The translations under genes were made by a program, and so were the position numbers. Below are positions 13,829 to 21,638 of a stretch of 21,735 nucleotides of DNA, one piece after another; positions within the stretch are counted from its first letter, which is position 1; every line of letters begins with the position of its first letter. The notes beneath the pieces were generated by a model that was not told the origin of the DNA, did no database searches, and was given only the letters and a program-made list of their open reading frames with translations. Source of the stretch: JBFMDN01 sp040753915 (GTDB taxonomy: Bacteria; Desulfobacterota; Desulfomonilia; Desulfomonilales; Desulfomonilaceae); assembly GCA_040753915.1 (NCBI GenBank), contig JBFMDN010000086.1, positions 1 to 21,735 of the forward strand, read 5' to 3'.

Positions 13829-15124
13829 TCACTGAATAAATCCCATAACCCGCGGGAGCCAAAGCACCACGCTCGGCATATAGGTCATCACCATGAGTAC
13901 GCCGATCTGGATCGCGACAAAGGGAAGAACGGCTTTGGATACGTAAATCAAGTCCTTATCCGCGATAGCCCCGGTAATATAAAGGCTGACTCCCATTGGT
14001 GGCGTACAGTAACCGATCGCGAGATTGACCGTTAGAATCAGACCGAAATGGATGGGGTCCACGTTAAACGCGGCGAGCATGGGCAAGAACACTGGACCGA
14101 GAATCATGGTGGCAGAAATGATGTCCATGAACATTCCCACGACCAGGAGCAGGAGGTTCATAACCAGCAAGAAGGTCCACGGCGATTGAATCGCGGTCAA
14201 AACTGCCTCTGTTATCTTCCCGGGAATGTTCTCGAGAGTGAGCAACCGGCCAAAGCAGGTAGCTCCCGCGACAATGATCAGCAGCGTCGCCGAAGTGACA
14301 GCCGACGAGACTGTCACCTTTTTCACCTGGCTCAGCTTCATTGAACGGTGAATGAACAGCTCCACGATAAATGCATACACGCAGGCTACCACAGCGGCTT
14401 CATTGGCGGTGAAGGCCCCCGAGAAAATACCGCCGAAGATGATGACCGGCAACATCAAGGACCAGAACCCTTCTTTGAGGATGGCGAGCAACTCTCGGCT
14501 GCTGGGTATCGGTGTGCGGATGATCTGTTGATCATTGCGAAAATAGAAGTAGGTGTACACGCACGTAACCAGCATGATCAGAATACCGGGGACAAAGCCG
14601 GTCAGGAACAGCCCTTCCAACGACACATTGCTGATCATTGAATAGAGAATCATCCCGATGCTCGGCGGAATGATTACTCCCAAATTCGGCGAGGTAGTCA
14701 TCACTCCCAGGGTGTACTTTCTCGGATAGCCGTTCTCGAGGAGCGCGGGGATCATGAAGCCGCCAAGGGCCACCACCGTGGCAACAGTGGACCCTGAGAT
14801 GGCCCCGAAAAGACCGCACGCGAGCACACCGGCCATGCCAAGCCCTCCTGGCAACCAGCTCACCAAGGCGTTGGCCACCTTGATGAGCTTTTCTACGATG
14901 GACCCGGCAGTCATGATGTTGCCGCAGAGGATAAAAAACAGGACCACCACCAGCGCGAAATTGTCCAGGCTCCGAAAGAGAGTCTGGGCAAGCAACAGGA
15001 GTGGAAGGTCGGTGAAGAAAACGAAACCGAGGACGGCTGTGAAGAATAGGCACATGAACACGGGTACGTAAGCGGCCATGCAGCCTAACAGAATCAAAAG
15101 GATAATTCCGTGGCTCGACTCCAT
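13829..15124 (-). CDS. dctM: TRAP transporter large permease, DctM
   Basis: 431 aa, the ion-coupled transport subunit of a tripartite TRAP importer, with about 11-12 hydrophobic segments. Typical blocks are LFGAISGSTVATVVALGGFMI spread over the first half, then NGYPRKYTLGVMTTSPNLG, IIPPSIGMILY, and in the second half FMDIISATMILGPVFLP with AIGYCTPPMGV. These match DctM/SiaM-type permeases, where the two inverted halves bind sodium and substrate. ATG 15124 follows AGGAG about ten bases before it. It comes last in the operon, 79 bases after dctQ. The small and large permease genes are separate here, not fused. Confidence 0.95.
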   Translation of the reverse strand: MESSHGIILLILLGCMAAYVPVFMCLFFTAVLGFVFFTDLPLLLLAQTLFRSLDNFALVVVLFFILCGNIMTAGSIVEKLIKVANALVSWLPGGLGMAGVLACGLFGAISGSTVATVVALGGFMIPALLENGYPRKYTLGVMTTSPNLGVIIPPSIGMILYSMISNVSLEGLFLTGFVPGILIMLVTCVYTYFYFRNDQQIIRTPIPSSRELLAILKEGFWSLMLPVIIFGGIFSGAFTANEAAVVACVYAFIVELFIHRSMKLSQVKKVTVSSAVTSATLLIIVAGATCFGRLLTLENIPGKITEAVLTAIQSPWTFLLVMNLLLLVVGMFMDIISATMILGPVFLPMLAAFNVDPIHFGLILTVNLAIGYCTPPMGVSLYITGAIADKDLIYVSKAVLPFVAIQIGVLMVMTYMPSVVLWLPRVMGFIQ

Positions 15125-15203
15125 GGGGGTGTCTCTCCTAATCGTGCATCGGGGGCAAGGCTTTCGCCGAGATGGGGAGCATGGGATCCCTTCGGCCTGG
15201 TCG

Positions 15204-15710
15204 TCATTTCTCTACTGGCCGCGCGTTGCGGTTCTGCTGAAAATCCTGGTACATCACCTGGATAGTCCGGATGAACATCGTGGCACCCATAAGCGGGAGG
15301 ATCGCGTACAGATAGACGAGGGGAATCTCCATGATGATGGTCTTCTGGTTGGTCATGACCTGCATCGCTGCCATTTTCCACCCATAGTAGAACATCATCG
15401 ACGCAAAGATCAGGGTCACCACGTTGCTGAAGTAACTCAGAGGAATTTTCAGAGAAGGGACCAGTTGCACCAACGCGTCAATCTTGATCGTGGAGCGATT
15501 CCTCACCGCCACCGTGCAGCCGATAAATGTGGTGTAAATGATTACTTCCCGCACCAGCTCTTCCGACCAGGCCAAGGTGTAGTGGAAGCCATACCGCAGC
15601 ACCACATTGAAGAACAGCGCAACCAGAGCCACCATCACGCTGATAAAAAGAGTCCAGTCCTCGAAAAAGGTGAGAATTTTGTCGATTACGTTGAGGATCT
15701 TTGCGAACAT
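15204..15710 (-). CDS. dctQ: TRAP transporter small permease, DctQ
   Basis: 168 aa, four predicted membrane helices, the small membrane subunit that scaffolds DctM. The recognisable family signature is a Trp-rich turn before a helix (FHYTLAWSEELVREVIIYTTF) followed by the GCTVAVRNRSTIKIDALV block. I chose ATG 15710, preceded by AAGGAAGG at normal spacing. A start at 15737 would add a charged nine-residue tail and has no better ribosome site. It lies between dctP and dctM on the same strand. The gap to dctP is 401 bases and contains a strong hairpin, so binding-protein and permease expression may differ. Confidence 0.93.
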   Translation of the reverse strand: MFAKILNVIDKILTFFEDWTLFISVMVALVALFFNVVLRYGFHYTLAWSEELVREVIIYTTFIGCTVAVRNRSTIKIDALVQLVPSLKIPLSYFSNVVTLIFASMMFYYGWKMAAMQVMTNQKTIIMEIPLVYLYAILPLMGATMFIRTIQVMYQDFQQNRNARPVEK

Positions 15711-16111
15711 AGGTCCCTTCCTTCGGATCGTTGGCAAATAGCGGTCCGGCTATTGCCTTCCGGAACAGAAACGTACCCCGTCCCTCAGCACACAGACGCG
15801 TGAGCCATGCACTTGCTCATCCCGCTCTACTGCCGCTCGCAGAGAATAACGGCAGACCCTGAATCGATGACAGTGAGCCTTCGGTTGGCGCATGATAACC
15901 AGAGAAATCTTCCTCCTCCACGTGCGCCCGGCGATCGTCTAGGTTATGCCTAATCTCAGAGCAGAGCGTCGCCGACCCCCTCATGACGCGGCACGCTTGC
16001 TGTCGAATGAAAGACCTGACTTCTCGGGAATACCCTCAGTTCACCGCACTGTCTCATCGCAACCGGTGAACGGGAGGAGCACCAGCTCCTCCCCAACAAT
16101 GAGTGTCAACA
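15711..16111. other. dctP-dctQ spacer, no gene seen
   Basis: 401 bases of non-coding sequence within the TRAP operon. Both strands lack a frame with a ribosome site. Two folds stand out: the strong hairpin just after dctP (16072-16093), and a bulged stem GGCAAATAGC/GCTATTGCC (15733-15757) just before the dctQ ribosome site. Confidence 0.55.
16072..16093 (-). other. Strong hairpin just after dctP (processing or attenuation site)
   Basis: GGGAGGAGC and GCTCCTCCC pair perfectly over nine bases with a 4-base loop. The hairpin begins 18 bases past the dctP stop. It is not followed by a clear T-run on the minus strand. Such a hairpin after a binding-protein gene often protects the mRNA 3' end, or partly stops transcription so that the binding protein outnumbers the permease. 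Confidence 0.6.
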
Positions 16112-17194
16112 CTATGGTTTGTAACCGATGAAACCCTGGACCTCTTCCAGGTAATTAACCGGTCGGTACGTGTCTCCCGGGTACAACTTGTTGATCTCCG
16201 GCGCGTACTTCTTGTGAACTGCGTCGCCCAATTTCCTCAAGGTTGCCATCTCATCAGGCGAAAGGCTGATAAATTCGATGCCATCCTTCTTGGCAGCGGC
16301 AATCTCATCAGCCTCCTGCTGAACGGTTTCCTTGCGGATCTTGGCACAGACCTCGTGGACAACTTCCTTGAAGGTCTTTTGAAGATCGGCCGGCAAGGAG
16401 TTGAACCAGGCCTTATTGAAGATCCAGATGAAAAGCCCCTGGGCATAGTTGACGTACGTGAAATACTTGGCCACCTCGAATTTCTTGGTGATATTGCACA
16501 CACTGGGAGTGTGATCCAAGCCGGTGATGACCCCCTGCTTCAGGGCTACCGGCACGTCCGGCCATGGCATCACAACAGGGCTGAATCCCCACTCCTGATA
16601 CAGCAACTGGTTGACTGCAGCTTCAGCCGTCCGGAACTTGACTTTCTTTGCGTCGGCAAGGGTTCGGACTGGTATGGTCGTGGCCCAACCATAATTGCCA
16701 TACCCTGTGATGTCGAGCCCCATAATCCCCTGATGGTCCATGGCCATCATAAAGTGATCGAAAAGCTGCCCACTGCCAACGAACTTGTCGAGCTTTTCAA
16801 AAGAATCGATGAGAAATGGCAAATTTACGAGACCGAACCGGGGTCCAAGGTTAGTGGCTGCCACTGAGCTGCAGGCCATGCCCTGAATGGCGCCCATCTG
16901 GAGTTGATTGAGGACCTCAACCTCCCCCCCAAGCATGGAGAAGGGTTTGTATTCGAGATAGATCTGGCCGTTGGTCCTCTTCCAGAGCTCATCACGGATG
17001 GCGAATCCTGCGTAAACTCCCTTGAGGACAGGGTGAGAGACATTGGACACAATGCACTTGTACTTCGCACCTGAGGGGTCGAATGCCGGTTTCCACTTTT
17101 CCAGAGGCGGTGCCTGAGCAACCGCTGAGCCGACGAGCAACCCCAAGACAATTGAGCAGACCATGACAACGAAAGCACATCTTTCTCCCTTCAC
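16112..17194 (-). CDS. dctP: TRAP transporter periplasmic substrate-binding protein, DctP
   Basis: 360 aa from a GTG at 17194. A perfect AAGGAGG at 17200-17206 lies five bases upstream and fixes this start over an upstream TTG. The protein opens with a signal peptide (KGERCAFVVMVCSIVLG, cut after AVAQA). The mature protein has the DctP fold. LEYKPFSMLGGEVEVLNQLQ is the N-terminal binding block. VRTLADAKKVKFRTAEAAVN contains the arginine that normally holds the substrate carboxylate, and EWGFSPVVMPWPDVPVALKQG is the family signature. It delivers a carboxylate to DctQM, driven by an ion gradient. The substrate cannot be read from sequence. Being next to iorAB makes an aromatic or keto acid attractive, but that is inference. 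It is first in the operon. Confidence 0.93.
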   Translation of the reverse strand: MKGERCAFVVMVCSIVLGLLVGSAVAQAPPLEKWKPAFDPSGAKYKCIVSNVSHPVLKGVYAGFAIRDELWKRTNGQIYLEYKPFSMLGGEVEVLNQLQMGAIQGMACSSVAATNLGPRFGLVNLPFLIDSFEKLDKFVGSGQLFDHFMMAMDHQGIMGLDITGYGNYGWATTIPVRTLADAKKVKFRTAEAAVNQLLYQEWGFSPVVMPWPDVPVALKQGVITGLDHTPSVCNITKKFEVAKYFTYVNYAQGLFIWIFNKAWFNSLPADLQKTFKEVVHEVCAKIRKETVQQEADEIAAAKKDGIEFISLSPDEMATLRKLGDAVHKKYAPEINKLYPGDTYRPVNYLEEVQGFIGYKP

Positions 17195-17268
17195 CTCAAC
17201 CTCCTTCTTGTCGTAGTGGTGAGTCCCGAAGATTTCCAAACCGTCATGTGCCAAAGATGAGTGTCATC

Positions 17269-17297
17269 AAATTACAGGGACCACGTCCCTTAGTCAA
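17269..17297 (-). promoter_or_regulatory. dctP promoter with a dyad in its spacer
   Basis: Minus-strand TTGACT (17292-17297, 5/6) and TAATTT (17269-17274, weak) are 17 bases apart. The spacer is almost filled by the perfect dyad AGGGAC-CAC-GTCCCT (17276-17290). A palindrome there is where a transcription factor would block or twist the promoter. The predicted start is near 17262, giving a leader of about 68 bases. Confidence 0.45.
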
Positions 17298-17448
17298 GCG
17301 AAACAGTACGGTTTCTTTCAAGTCTGAAGAACACGCCCAGAGGAACCGAGACCGCCCTTTTTGGCGTGGCCGAGCTCTCCTGCGAGACGTATCGCGTCGT
17401 GTCGCGATGAGATCTGACGCGGTCAACCACGAACACACCCCATCAACC

Positions 17449-17477
17449 TTGACAACTCGCCGCGAACCTGTTCTAAT
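17449..17477 (+). promoter_or_regulatory. Promoter of the receiver-domain gene
   Basis: TTGACA (17449-17454, 6/6) and TCTAAT (17472-17477, 5/6) are spaced by exactly 17 bases. Start near 17484, leader about 40 bases. Confidence 0.7.
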
Positions 17478-17524
17478 TCCCCGAGGACGCGGTGTAACCA
17501 TCATACCTTGCGGAGTACAAAACT

Positions 17525-18079
17525 ATGGACACGAAATCTTATCTCTCAGGGAAACGTATTCTGGCCGTAGATGATGAGCCCGACATTCTCGAATCCATCG
17601 AGGAAATTCTTGAAGGATCTCAGGTAGAATGCGCAAAAGATTATGACACCGCATCCGAAAAGCTGAAAACTAACCGCTATGATCTTGTTATTCTAGACAT
17701 CATGGGAGTGAACGGAATAAAATTGCTGGAAGAAGCGGTGGAAAGAAACCTTCCGGCCGTGATGCTCACCGCCAATGCGGTCAACCCCGAAACTCTGATG
17801 ACGTGTATTCGAAAAGGCGCTATCTCCTATCTTCCCAAAGAGACCCTCCCAGAGCTCGACGAGTTGCTAGCCGCAATTTTCAGCGCCCACGAACGGGGAG
17901 AGCCGACGTGGAAGCTTCTGTTTGAGAGGCTGGGAGCGTTTTTTGACGAGCGCTTCGGCGCAGGGTGGAAGGAAAAGGAGAAAACGTTCTGGTCCGAATT
18001 CGACCGAACCTATCAGATCGGGAGGGGGATTCAGGAGCGGCTGATGCACGATGAGAGGGTTCTCGGGAAAGGCGTGTAA
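17525..18079 (+). CDS. Orphan response regulator: receiver domain plus helical tail
   Basis: 184 aa. The receiver domain (10-122) has acidic D16-D17, phospho-acceptor D58 (LVILDIMGVNG), T82 and K105 (YLPKET), so it should be phosphorylatable. The loop after D58 reads IMGVNG, where most receivers have a MPGMDG-like sequence. After residue 125 comes a charged, Phe/Trp- and Lys/Glu-rich helical tail (FERLGAFFDERFGAGWKEKE). It has no DNA-binding, GGDEF or other output domain, so it probably acts by protein contact. There is no kinase next to it. The ATG at 17525 has only a GGAG about ten bases upstream. It diverges from the TRAP operon, and its promoter is strong. Confidence 0.88.
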   Translation: MDTKSYLSGKRILAVDDEPDILESIEEILEGSQVECAKDYDTASEKLKTNRYDLVILDIMGVNGIKLLEEAVERNLPAVMLTANAVNPETLMTCIRKGAISYLPKETLPELDELLAAIFSAHERGEPTWKLLFERLGAFFDERFGAGWKEKEKTFWSEFDRTYQIGRGIQERLMHDERVLGKGV

Positions 18080-18095
18080 GGGCATCGATTCATGA

Positions 18096-18293
18096 CGATG
18101 CTGTCCCCGCCGTCTGGTATCCCTCGCTGCGCTGAAAGTGTGGCAGGACACAGTCCTCACCATTCCGTACCTCCCCGCAGAGACCGAAAGTGTCGCCGTC
18201 AAAGCAAGTTCCCTGGATGATTGGATGAGGGGCCGGGCCCGAGGAGGGGCAATCACGAAGGCCCTGGAGCGGGAAATCATGGGCGCTGAGTAG
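18096..18293 (+). pseudogene. Possible gene remnant or unusual small gene
   Basis: This frame is open from just after a TGA at 18093 to a TAG at 18291-18293. It reads like protein: LVSLAALKVWQDTVLTIPYL, then an acidic and serine-rich part and SSLDDWMRGRARGGAITKAL near the end. Third codon positions are mostly G or C. There is no ATG or ribosome site near the front (a GTG at 18138 is possible), so it may be the C-terminal remnant of a lost gene. I do not recognise the family. Confidence 0.25.
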
Positions 18294-18330
18294 GGAAGAG
18301 GGAAAGCTTTCGATTACGGCGAAAAAACTA

Positions 18331-18360
18331 TTGACAAGAGATTCACGATGTGGGCATAGT
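18331..18360 (+). promoter_or_regulatory. Promoter of the str operon (rpsL)
   Basis: TTGACA (18331-18336, 6/6) and CATAGT (18355-18360, 4/6) are spaced by 18 bases. The start near 18367 gives a very short leader of about 24 bases, which includes the GGAGGT (18377-18382) that serves rpsL. Confidence 0.55.
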
Positions 18361-18390
18361 TAGCAGATACATGTTTGGAGGTACTGGCGT

Positions 18391-18762
18391 ATGCCGACCA
18401 TTAACCAATTGGTCAGATTGGGAAGGGAGAAACCCCGGAGAAAAACCTCCGCCCCTGCTCTGACCAACTGCCCCCAGCGCCGGGGCGTCTGCGTAAGGGT
18501 CTACACAACCACGCCCAAGAAACCGAACTCCGCGCTGAGGAAGGTGGCGAGGGTGCGTCTGACCAATGGATACGAGGTCACCTCATATATTCCCGGCATA
18601 GGGCATAACTTGCAGGAACATTCCGTCGTCTTGATCCGCGGCGGACGCGTCAAGGACTTACCCGGTGTTCGGTACCATATTATTAGAGGCACCCAGGACG
18701 CCTATGGCGTGCAAGACCGGAAACAGGGCAGGTCCAAATACGGAACCAAGAGGCCCAAGTAG
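18391..18762 (+). CDS. rpsL: 30S ribosomal protein S12
   Basis: 123 aa, the normal length for S12. ATG 18391 with GGAGGT eight bases before it. The sequence is highly conserved: MPTINQLVR, CPQRRGVCVRVYTTTPKKPN, RLTNGYEVTSYIPGIGHNLQ, VLIRGGRVKDLPGVRYH and the basic end RKQGRSKYGTKRPK. S12 sits at the decoding centre and contacts A1492/A1493 and helix 44 of 16S rRNA. K43 and K88, the residues most often changed in streptomycin resistance, are wild type, as is D89, which is methylthiolated in many bacteria. It is the first gene of the str operon here. rpoC does not precede it within the window; a receiver-domain gene does. Confidence 0.99.
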   Translation: MPTINQLVRLGREKPRRKTSAPALTNCPQRRGVCVRVYTTTPKKPNSALRKVARVRLTNGYEVTSYIPGIGHNLQEHSVVLIRGGRVKDLPGVRYHIIRGTQDAYGVQDRKQGRSKYGTKRPK

Positions 18763-19051
18763 TCCGCGCTGACCTTTCCGGGGAGCTCAGTCGCGAGAGG
18801 AGTTGCGCGCTGAAGCGCGACCCCGGAGAAACTCCAAACTGAACGAGCGAAGGATCTGTGCGAAACGGATCCGGGCAAACCGTCCCTCGGGACGGGGCAG
18901 GTTTTGAAGGGAACAGATCACTGACTGTTTGCGCGGAGCAGACGCTCTGCACGGCCTTCCGAACCAAGCCGCCTGGAAGCTGCACGGATTAGCCCGTTCT
19001 TGACGCTGAAGAAAACCCGGCCGGAATTGGCCCTCACTGGAGTGAAATCGG
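18763..19051 (+). promoter_or_regulatory. Long, hairpin-rich rpsL-rpsG spacer
   Basis: 289 non-coding bases. Stems seen on the plus strand: CGCGCT/AGCGCG near 18807-18820, GGATC/GATCC near 18852-18872, CCGTCC/GGACGG at 18880-18895 with a CTCG loop, and GCAGA/TCTGC near 18943-18955. In E. coli the shorter spacer at this place is where protein S7 binds to repress its own translation, so this may be an enlarged S7-response element. That role is inference. Confidence 0.45.
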
Positions 19052-19522
19052 ATGCCGAGAAAAGGGAAAGTACCGAAACGCGATGTGCTGCCGGACCCGA
19101 TGTACCACAGCAAGCTCGTGACCAAATTCGTCAACGGAATCATGTGGGAAGGGAAGAAATCCGTCGCCGAAGGCATTCTATACGGCGCATTTGATATCAT
19201 CGCCAAGCGAGTGAATGAAGACCCTCTCAAGGTCTTCGAACGGGCAGTGGACAATGCCAAGCCCGTGCTCGAGGTTCGATCCCGGCGAGTGGGCGGTAGC
19301 ACCTACCAAGTGCCAGTCGAGATCCGCCCCGAACGGCGACAGGCTCTGGCAATTCGGTGGCTAATTCAGTACGCCAGGAGCAGGGGCGAAAAGAGCATGA
19401 AAGAGAAGCTCGCCGGCGAGTTTCTCGACGCTGCCGCAAACAAGGGCAGCTCAGTGAAGAAAAAGGAAGATACCCACAAGATGGCCGAAGCCAACAAGGC
19501 CTTCGCCCACTACAAGTGGTAA
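19052..19522 (+). CDS. rpsG: 30S ribosomal protein S7
   Basis: 156 aa, the usual length for S7. ATG 19052 has GGAG about nine bases upstream. Family blocks include MPRKGKVPKRDVLPDPMYHS, KFVNGIMWEGKKSVAEGILY, VGGSTYQVPVEIRPERRQAL, AIRWLIQYARSRGEKSM and the end DTHKMAEANKAFAHYKW. S7 starts assembly of the 30S head by binding the 3' domain of 16S rRNA and contacts the E-site tRNA. In E. coli it represses its own operon through the rpsL-rpsG spacer. fusA begins 16 bases after the stop. Confidence 0.99.
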   Translation: MPRKGKVPKRDVLPDPMYHSKLVTKFVNGIMWEGKKSVAEGILYGAFDIIAKRVNEDPLKVFERAVDNAKPVLEVRSRRVGGSTYQVPVEIRPERRQALAIRWLIQYARSRGEKSMKEKLAGEFLDAAANKGSSVKKKEDTHKMAEANKAFAHYKW

Positions 19523-19538
19523 TCGTCGACAAGAGGCA

Positions 19539-21638
19539 ATGAACGGTAATTTGCTGGATAAAACCCGAAACATCGGGATCATGGCTCATATCGATGCAGG
19601 AAAGACGACAGCGACCGAACGAATCCTCTTCTACACGGGAGTTTCTCATCGACTGGGCGAGGTTCATGACGGCAAGGCGGTCATGGATTGGATGGAGCAA
19701 GAGCAGGAGCGCGGAATTACCATAACGTCCGCAGCAACGGCCTGCTCATGGAAAGGCCATCGCATAAACATCATCGATACACCGGGACACGTCGATTTCA
19801 CCATCGAGGTGGAACGCTCCCTGAGAGTGCTCGATGGCGCAATAGCGATCTTCTGCGGTGTCGGAGGCGTGGAGCCGCAATCGGAAGCCGTTTGGAAGCA
19901 GGCTGATCGGTACAAGGTCCCCAGGATTGCGTTCATCAACAAAATGGATAGAACAGGAGCCGATCACCTCAGCGTTATTGATATGATGAAAAAGAGACTT
20001 AACACACAACCTGTCCTTCTCCAAATCCCCATCGGCCGGGAAGAAAGCTTCCGCGGAGTCGTGGACCTTATTTCCATGAAGGCTTTCGTCTTTGACGAGG
20101 AGTCAATGGGAATGAATTTTTCGGTGAGCGACTGTCCCGACGAATTGCTAGACGAGGCCAATCGTGCTCGAGAGGCTTTGGTAGAGAGCGCGTGCGAATT
20201 AGACGAGGTTCTGCTCGAACAATACCTGGAGGGTGACTCAAACCTGCCTGCGGACAGTATCCAGCGAGCGCTCCGCAAGGGCACCCTCGATTTGAAAATT
20301 ACGCCGGTCCTTGTAGGGGCGGCATTCAAAAATAAGGGAATTCAGCAACTTCTGGATGCCGTCGTCGACTACCTCCCGTCACCATGCGACGTGCCTCCGA
20401 TACAGGGAAAAGATGCCAGAGGCAAGATCGTCGAGCGTTATCCCAATGGCACGTTCGCTGCTCTCGCATTCAAAATCATGAACGACCCGTACACGGGTAA
20501 TCTCACGTTCCTCCGGGTCTATTCCGGTACCATCCCAGCAGGAGCCTCGGTGTACAACTCGAGCCGGGAAAAGAAGGAGCGCGTGGGACGCATCCTCAAG
20601 ATGCATGCGAATCAGCGTGAGGACATCAAGGAGGCTTCTGCAGGAGATATCGTGGCTGTTCTCGGCCTGAAGTACACGAGGACTGGGGACACCCTGACGG
20701 ATGGCCAAGATCCCGTCATGTTGGAGTCTATGGAATTCCCCGAACCGGTCATCTCGGTTGCCATAGCGCCGAAGTCGAGGGATGATGGGGAAAAGCTCTC
20801 AAAGGCCTTGACCAGGCTTCTTAGCGAGGATCCGTCGCTCCACGTGCAGATCGATCGAGATTCCGGTCAGACGGTGCTGTCGGGTATGGGCGAGCTCCAT
20901 TTGGAGATAGTGGCAGACAGGCTCCTCAGAGAATTCCATGTGGCAGCCGATGTGGGGGAACCGGAAGTTGCGTACCGCGAGACACTTACCAAGCCTTCCA
21001 AGGCTCACTATCGTCATGTGAAGCAGACCGGGGGCAAAGGTCAATTCGCGGAAGTGATGATGGAAGTTGAACCGAAAGAGCGTGGGCAGGGCTTTGAATT
21101 CGTCGACAAAATAGTAGGCGGAGCCATTCCCAAAGAATTCATCAAGCCCGTGGAAGAGGGCGTTCGCAAAGCCATGGAAGCCGGTGTCTTAGCAGGAAGA
21201 GCCGTGGTGGACGTCAAGGTCACGCTGACAGATGGCAAGTATCATGAAGTAGATTCTTCCGAGATGGCATTCCGAACAGCCGGGTTCATGGCCTTCAAAG
21301 AGGCTGCCAAGCAGAGCGCTCCAATCCTGCTGGAGCCGATCATGGACGTGGAGTTGGTGATCCCGGGGGAATTTATAGGGGACGTGCTCGGTGACCTCAC
21401 CGCCAGGAGAGGCAAGATTCTGGGCCTTGAGAGCCGGGCCGGCATACAGACCGTCGGTGCGCGTGTGCCGCTCGCGCGAATGTTCGGGTATGCCACGGAC
21501 CTGCGCAGCCTTACGCAGGGCCGGGGATCGTTTACCATGCGATTTTCTCACCACGAACCCGCGCCTCAGTCCGTTACGGAAAAGGTGATTGCAAAGTTCA
21601 GAGAATCTGGAGGAGCCCATGGGCAAGGCGAAGTTTGA
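19539..21638 (+). CDS. fusA: Translation elongation factor G
   Basis: 699 aa, a full-length EF-G, the GTPase that drives translocation on the ribosome and helps recycling. The GTPase motifs are G1 AHIDAGKTT (16-24), G3 DTPGH (80-84) and G4 NKMD (134-137). Domain II shows GTFAALAFKIMNDPYTGNLT, domain III the GMGELHLEIVADRL block, and domain IV/V VKVTLTDGKYHEVDSSEMAF. ATG 19539 has a modest AAGAGG ribosome site six bases upstream. The region around residues 104-115 (FCGVGGVEPQSE) differs from the classic FDAVAGVEPQSE wording, so I cannot say which EF-G subgroup it belongs to. The last 12 or so residues (RESGGAHGQGEV) extend beyond the usual C terminus because the frame runs through the tuf start. 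Confidence 0.97.
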   Translation: MNGNLLDKTRNIGIMAHIDAGKTTATERILFYTGVSHRLGEVHDGKAVMDWMEQEQERGITITSAATACSWKGHRINIIDTPGHVDFTIEVERSLRVLDGAIAIFCGVGGVEPQSEAVWKQADRYKVPRIAFINKMDRTGADHLSVIDMMKKRLNTQPVLLQIPIGREESFRGVVDLISMKAFVFDEESMGMNFSVSDCPDELLDEANRAREALVESACELDEVLLEQYLEGDSNLPADSIQRALRKGTLDLKITPVLVGAAFKNKGIQQLLDAVVDYLPSPCDVPPIQGKDARGKIVERYPNGTFAALAFKIMNDPYTGNLTFLRVYSGTIPAGASVYNSSREKKERVGRILKMHANQREDIKEASAGDIVAVLGLKYTRTGDTLTDGQDPVMLESMEFPEPVISVAIAPKSRDDGEKLSKALTRLLSEDPSLHVQIDRDSGQTVLSGMGELHLEIVADRLLREFHVAADVGEPEVAYRETLTKPSKAHYRHVKQTGGKGQFAEVMMEVEPKERGQGFEFVDKIVGGAIPKEFIKPVEEGVRKAMEAGVLAGRAVVDVKVTLTDGKYHEVDSSEMAFRTAGFMAFKEAAKQSAPILLEPIMDVELVIPGEFIGDVLGDLTARRGKILGLESRAGIQTVGARVPLARMFGYATDLRSLTQGRGSFTMRFSHHEPAPQSVTEKVIAKFRESGGAHGQGEV

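Larger units (their letters stand above)
17195..17524. other. Divergent regulatory region between dctP and the receiver-domain gene
   Basis: 330 bases with back-to-back promoters: minus strand at 17269-17297 for dctP, plus strand at 17449-17477 for the receiver gene. Two dyads lie here. AGGGAC-3-GTCCCT (17276-17290) is within the dctP promoter. ATCGCG-6-CGCGAT (17391-17408) lies about 40 bases upstream of the receiver-gene -35. Confidence 0.6.
18080..18390. other. Region between receiver gene and rpsL
   Basis: 311 bases. It holds the rpsL promoter (18331-18360) and, before that, a protein-like open segment (18096-18293, listed separately). No terminator was recognised after the receiver gene. 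Confidence 0.5.

Noticed and set aside
18763..19051. c-di-GMP riboswitch (GEMM) in leaders of this window
   Set aside because: I looked for the conserved core in the leaders and in the rpsL-rpsG spacer and did not find it.
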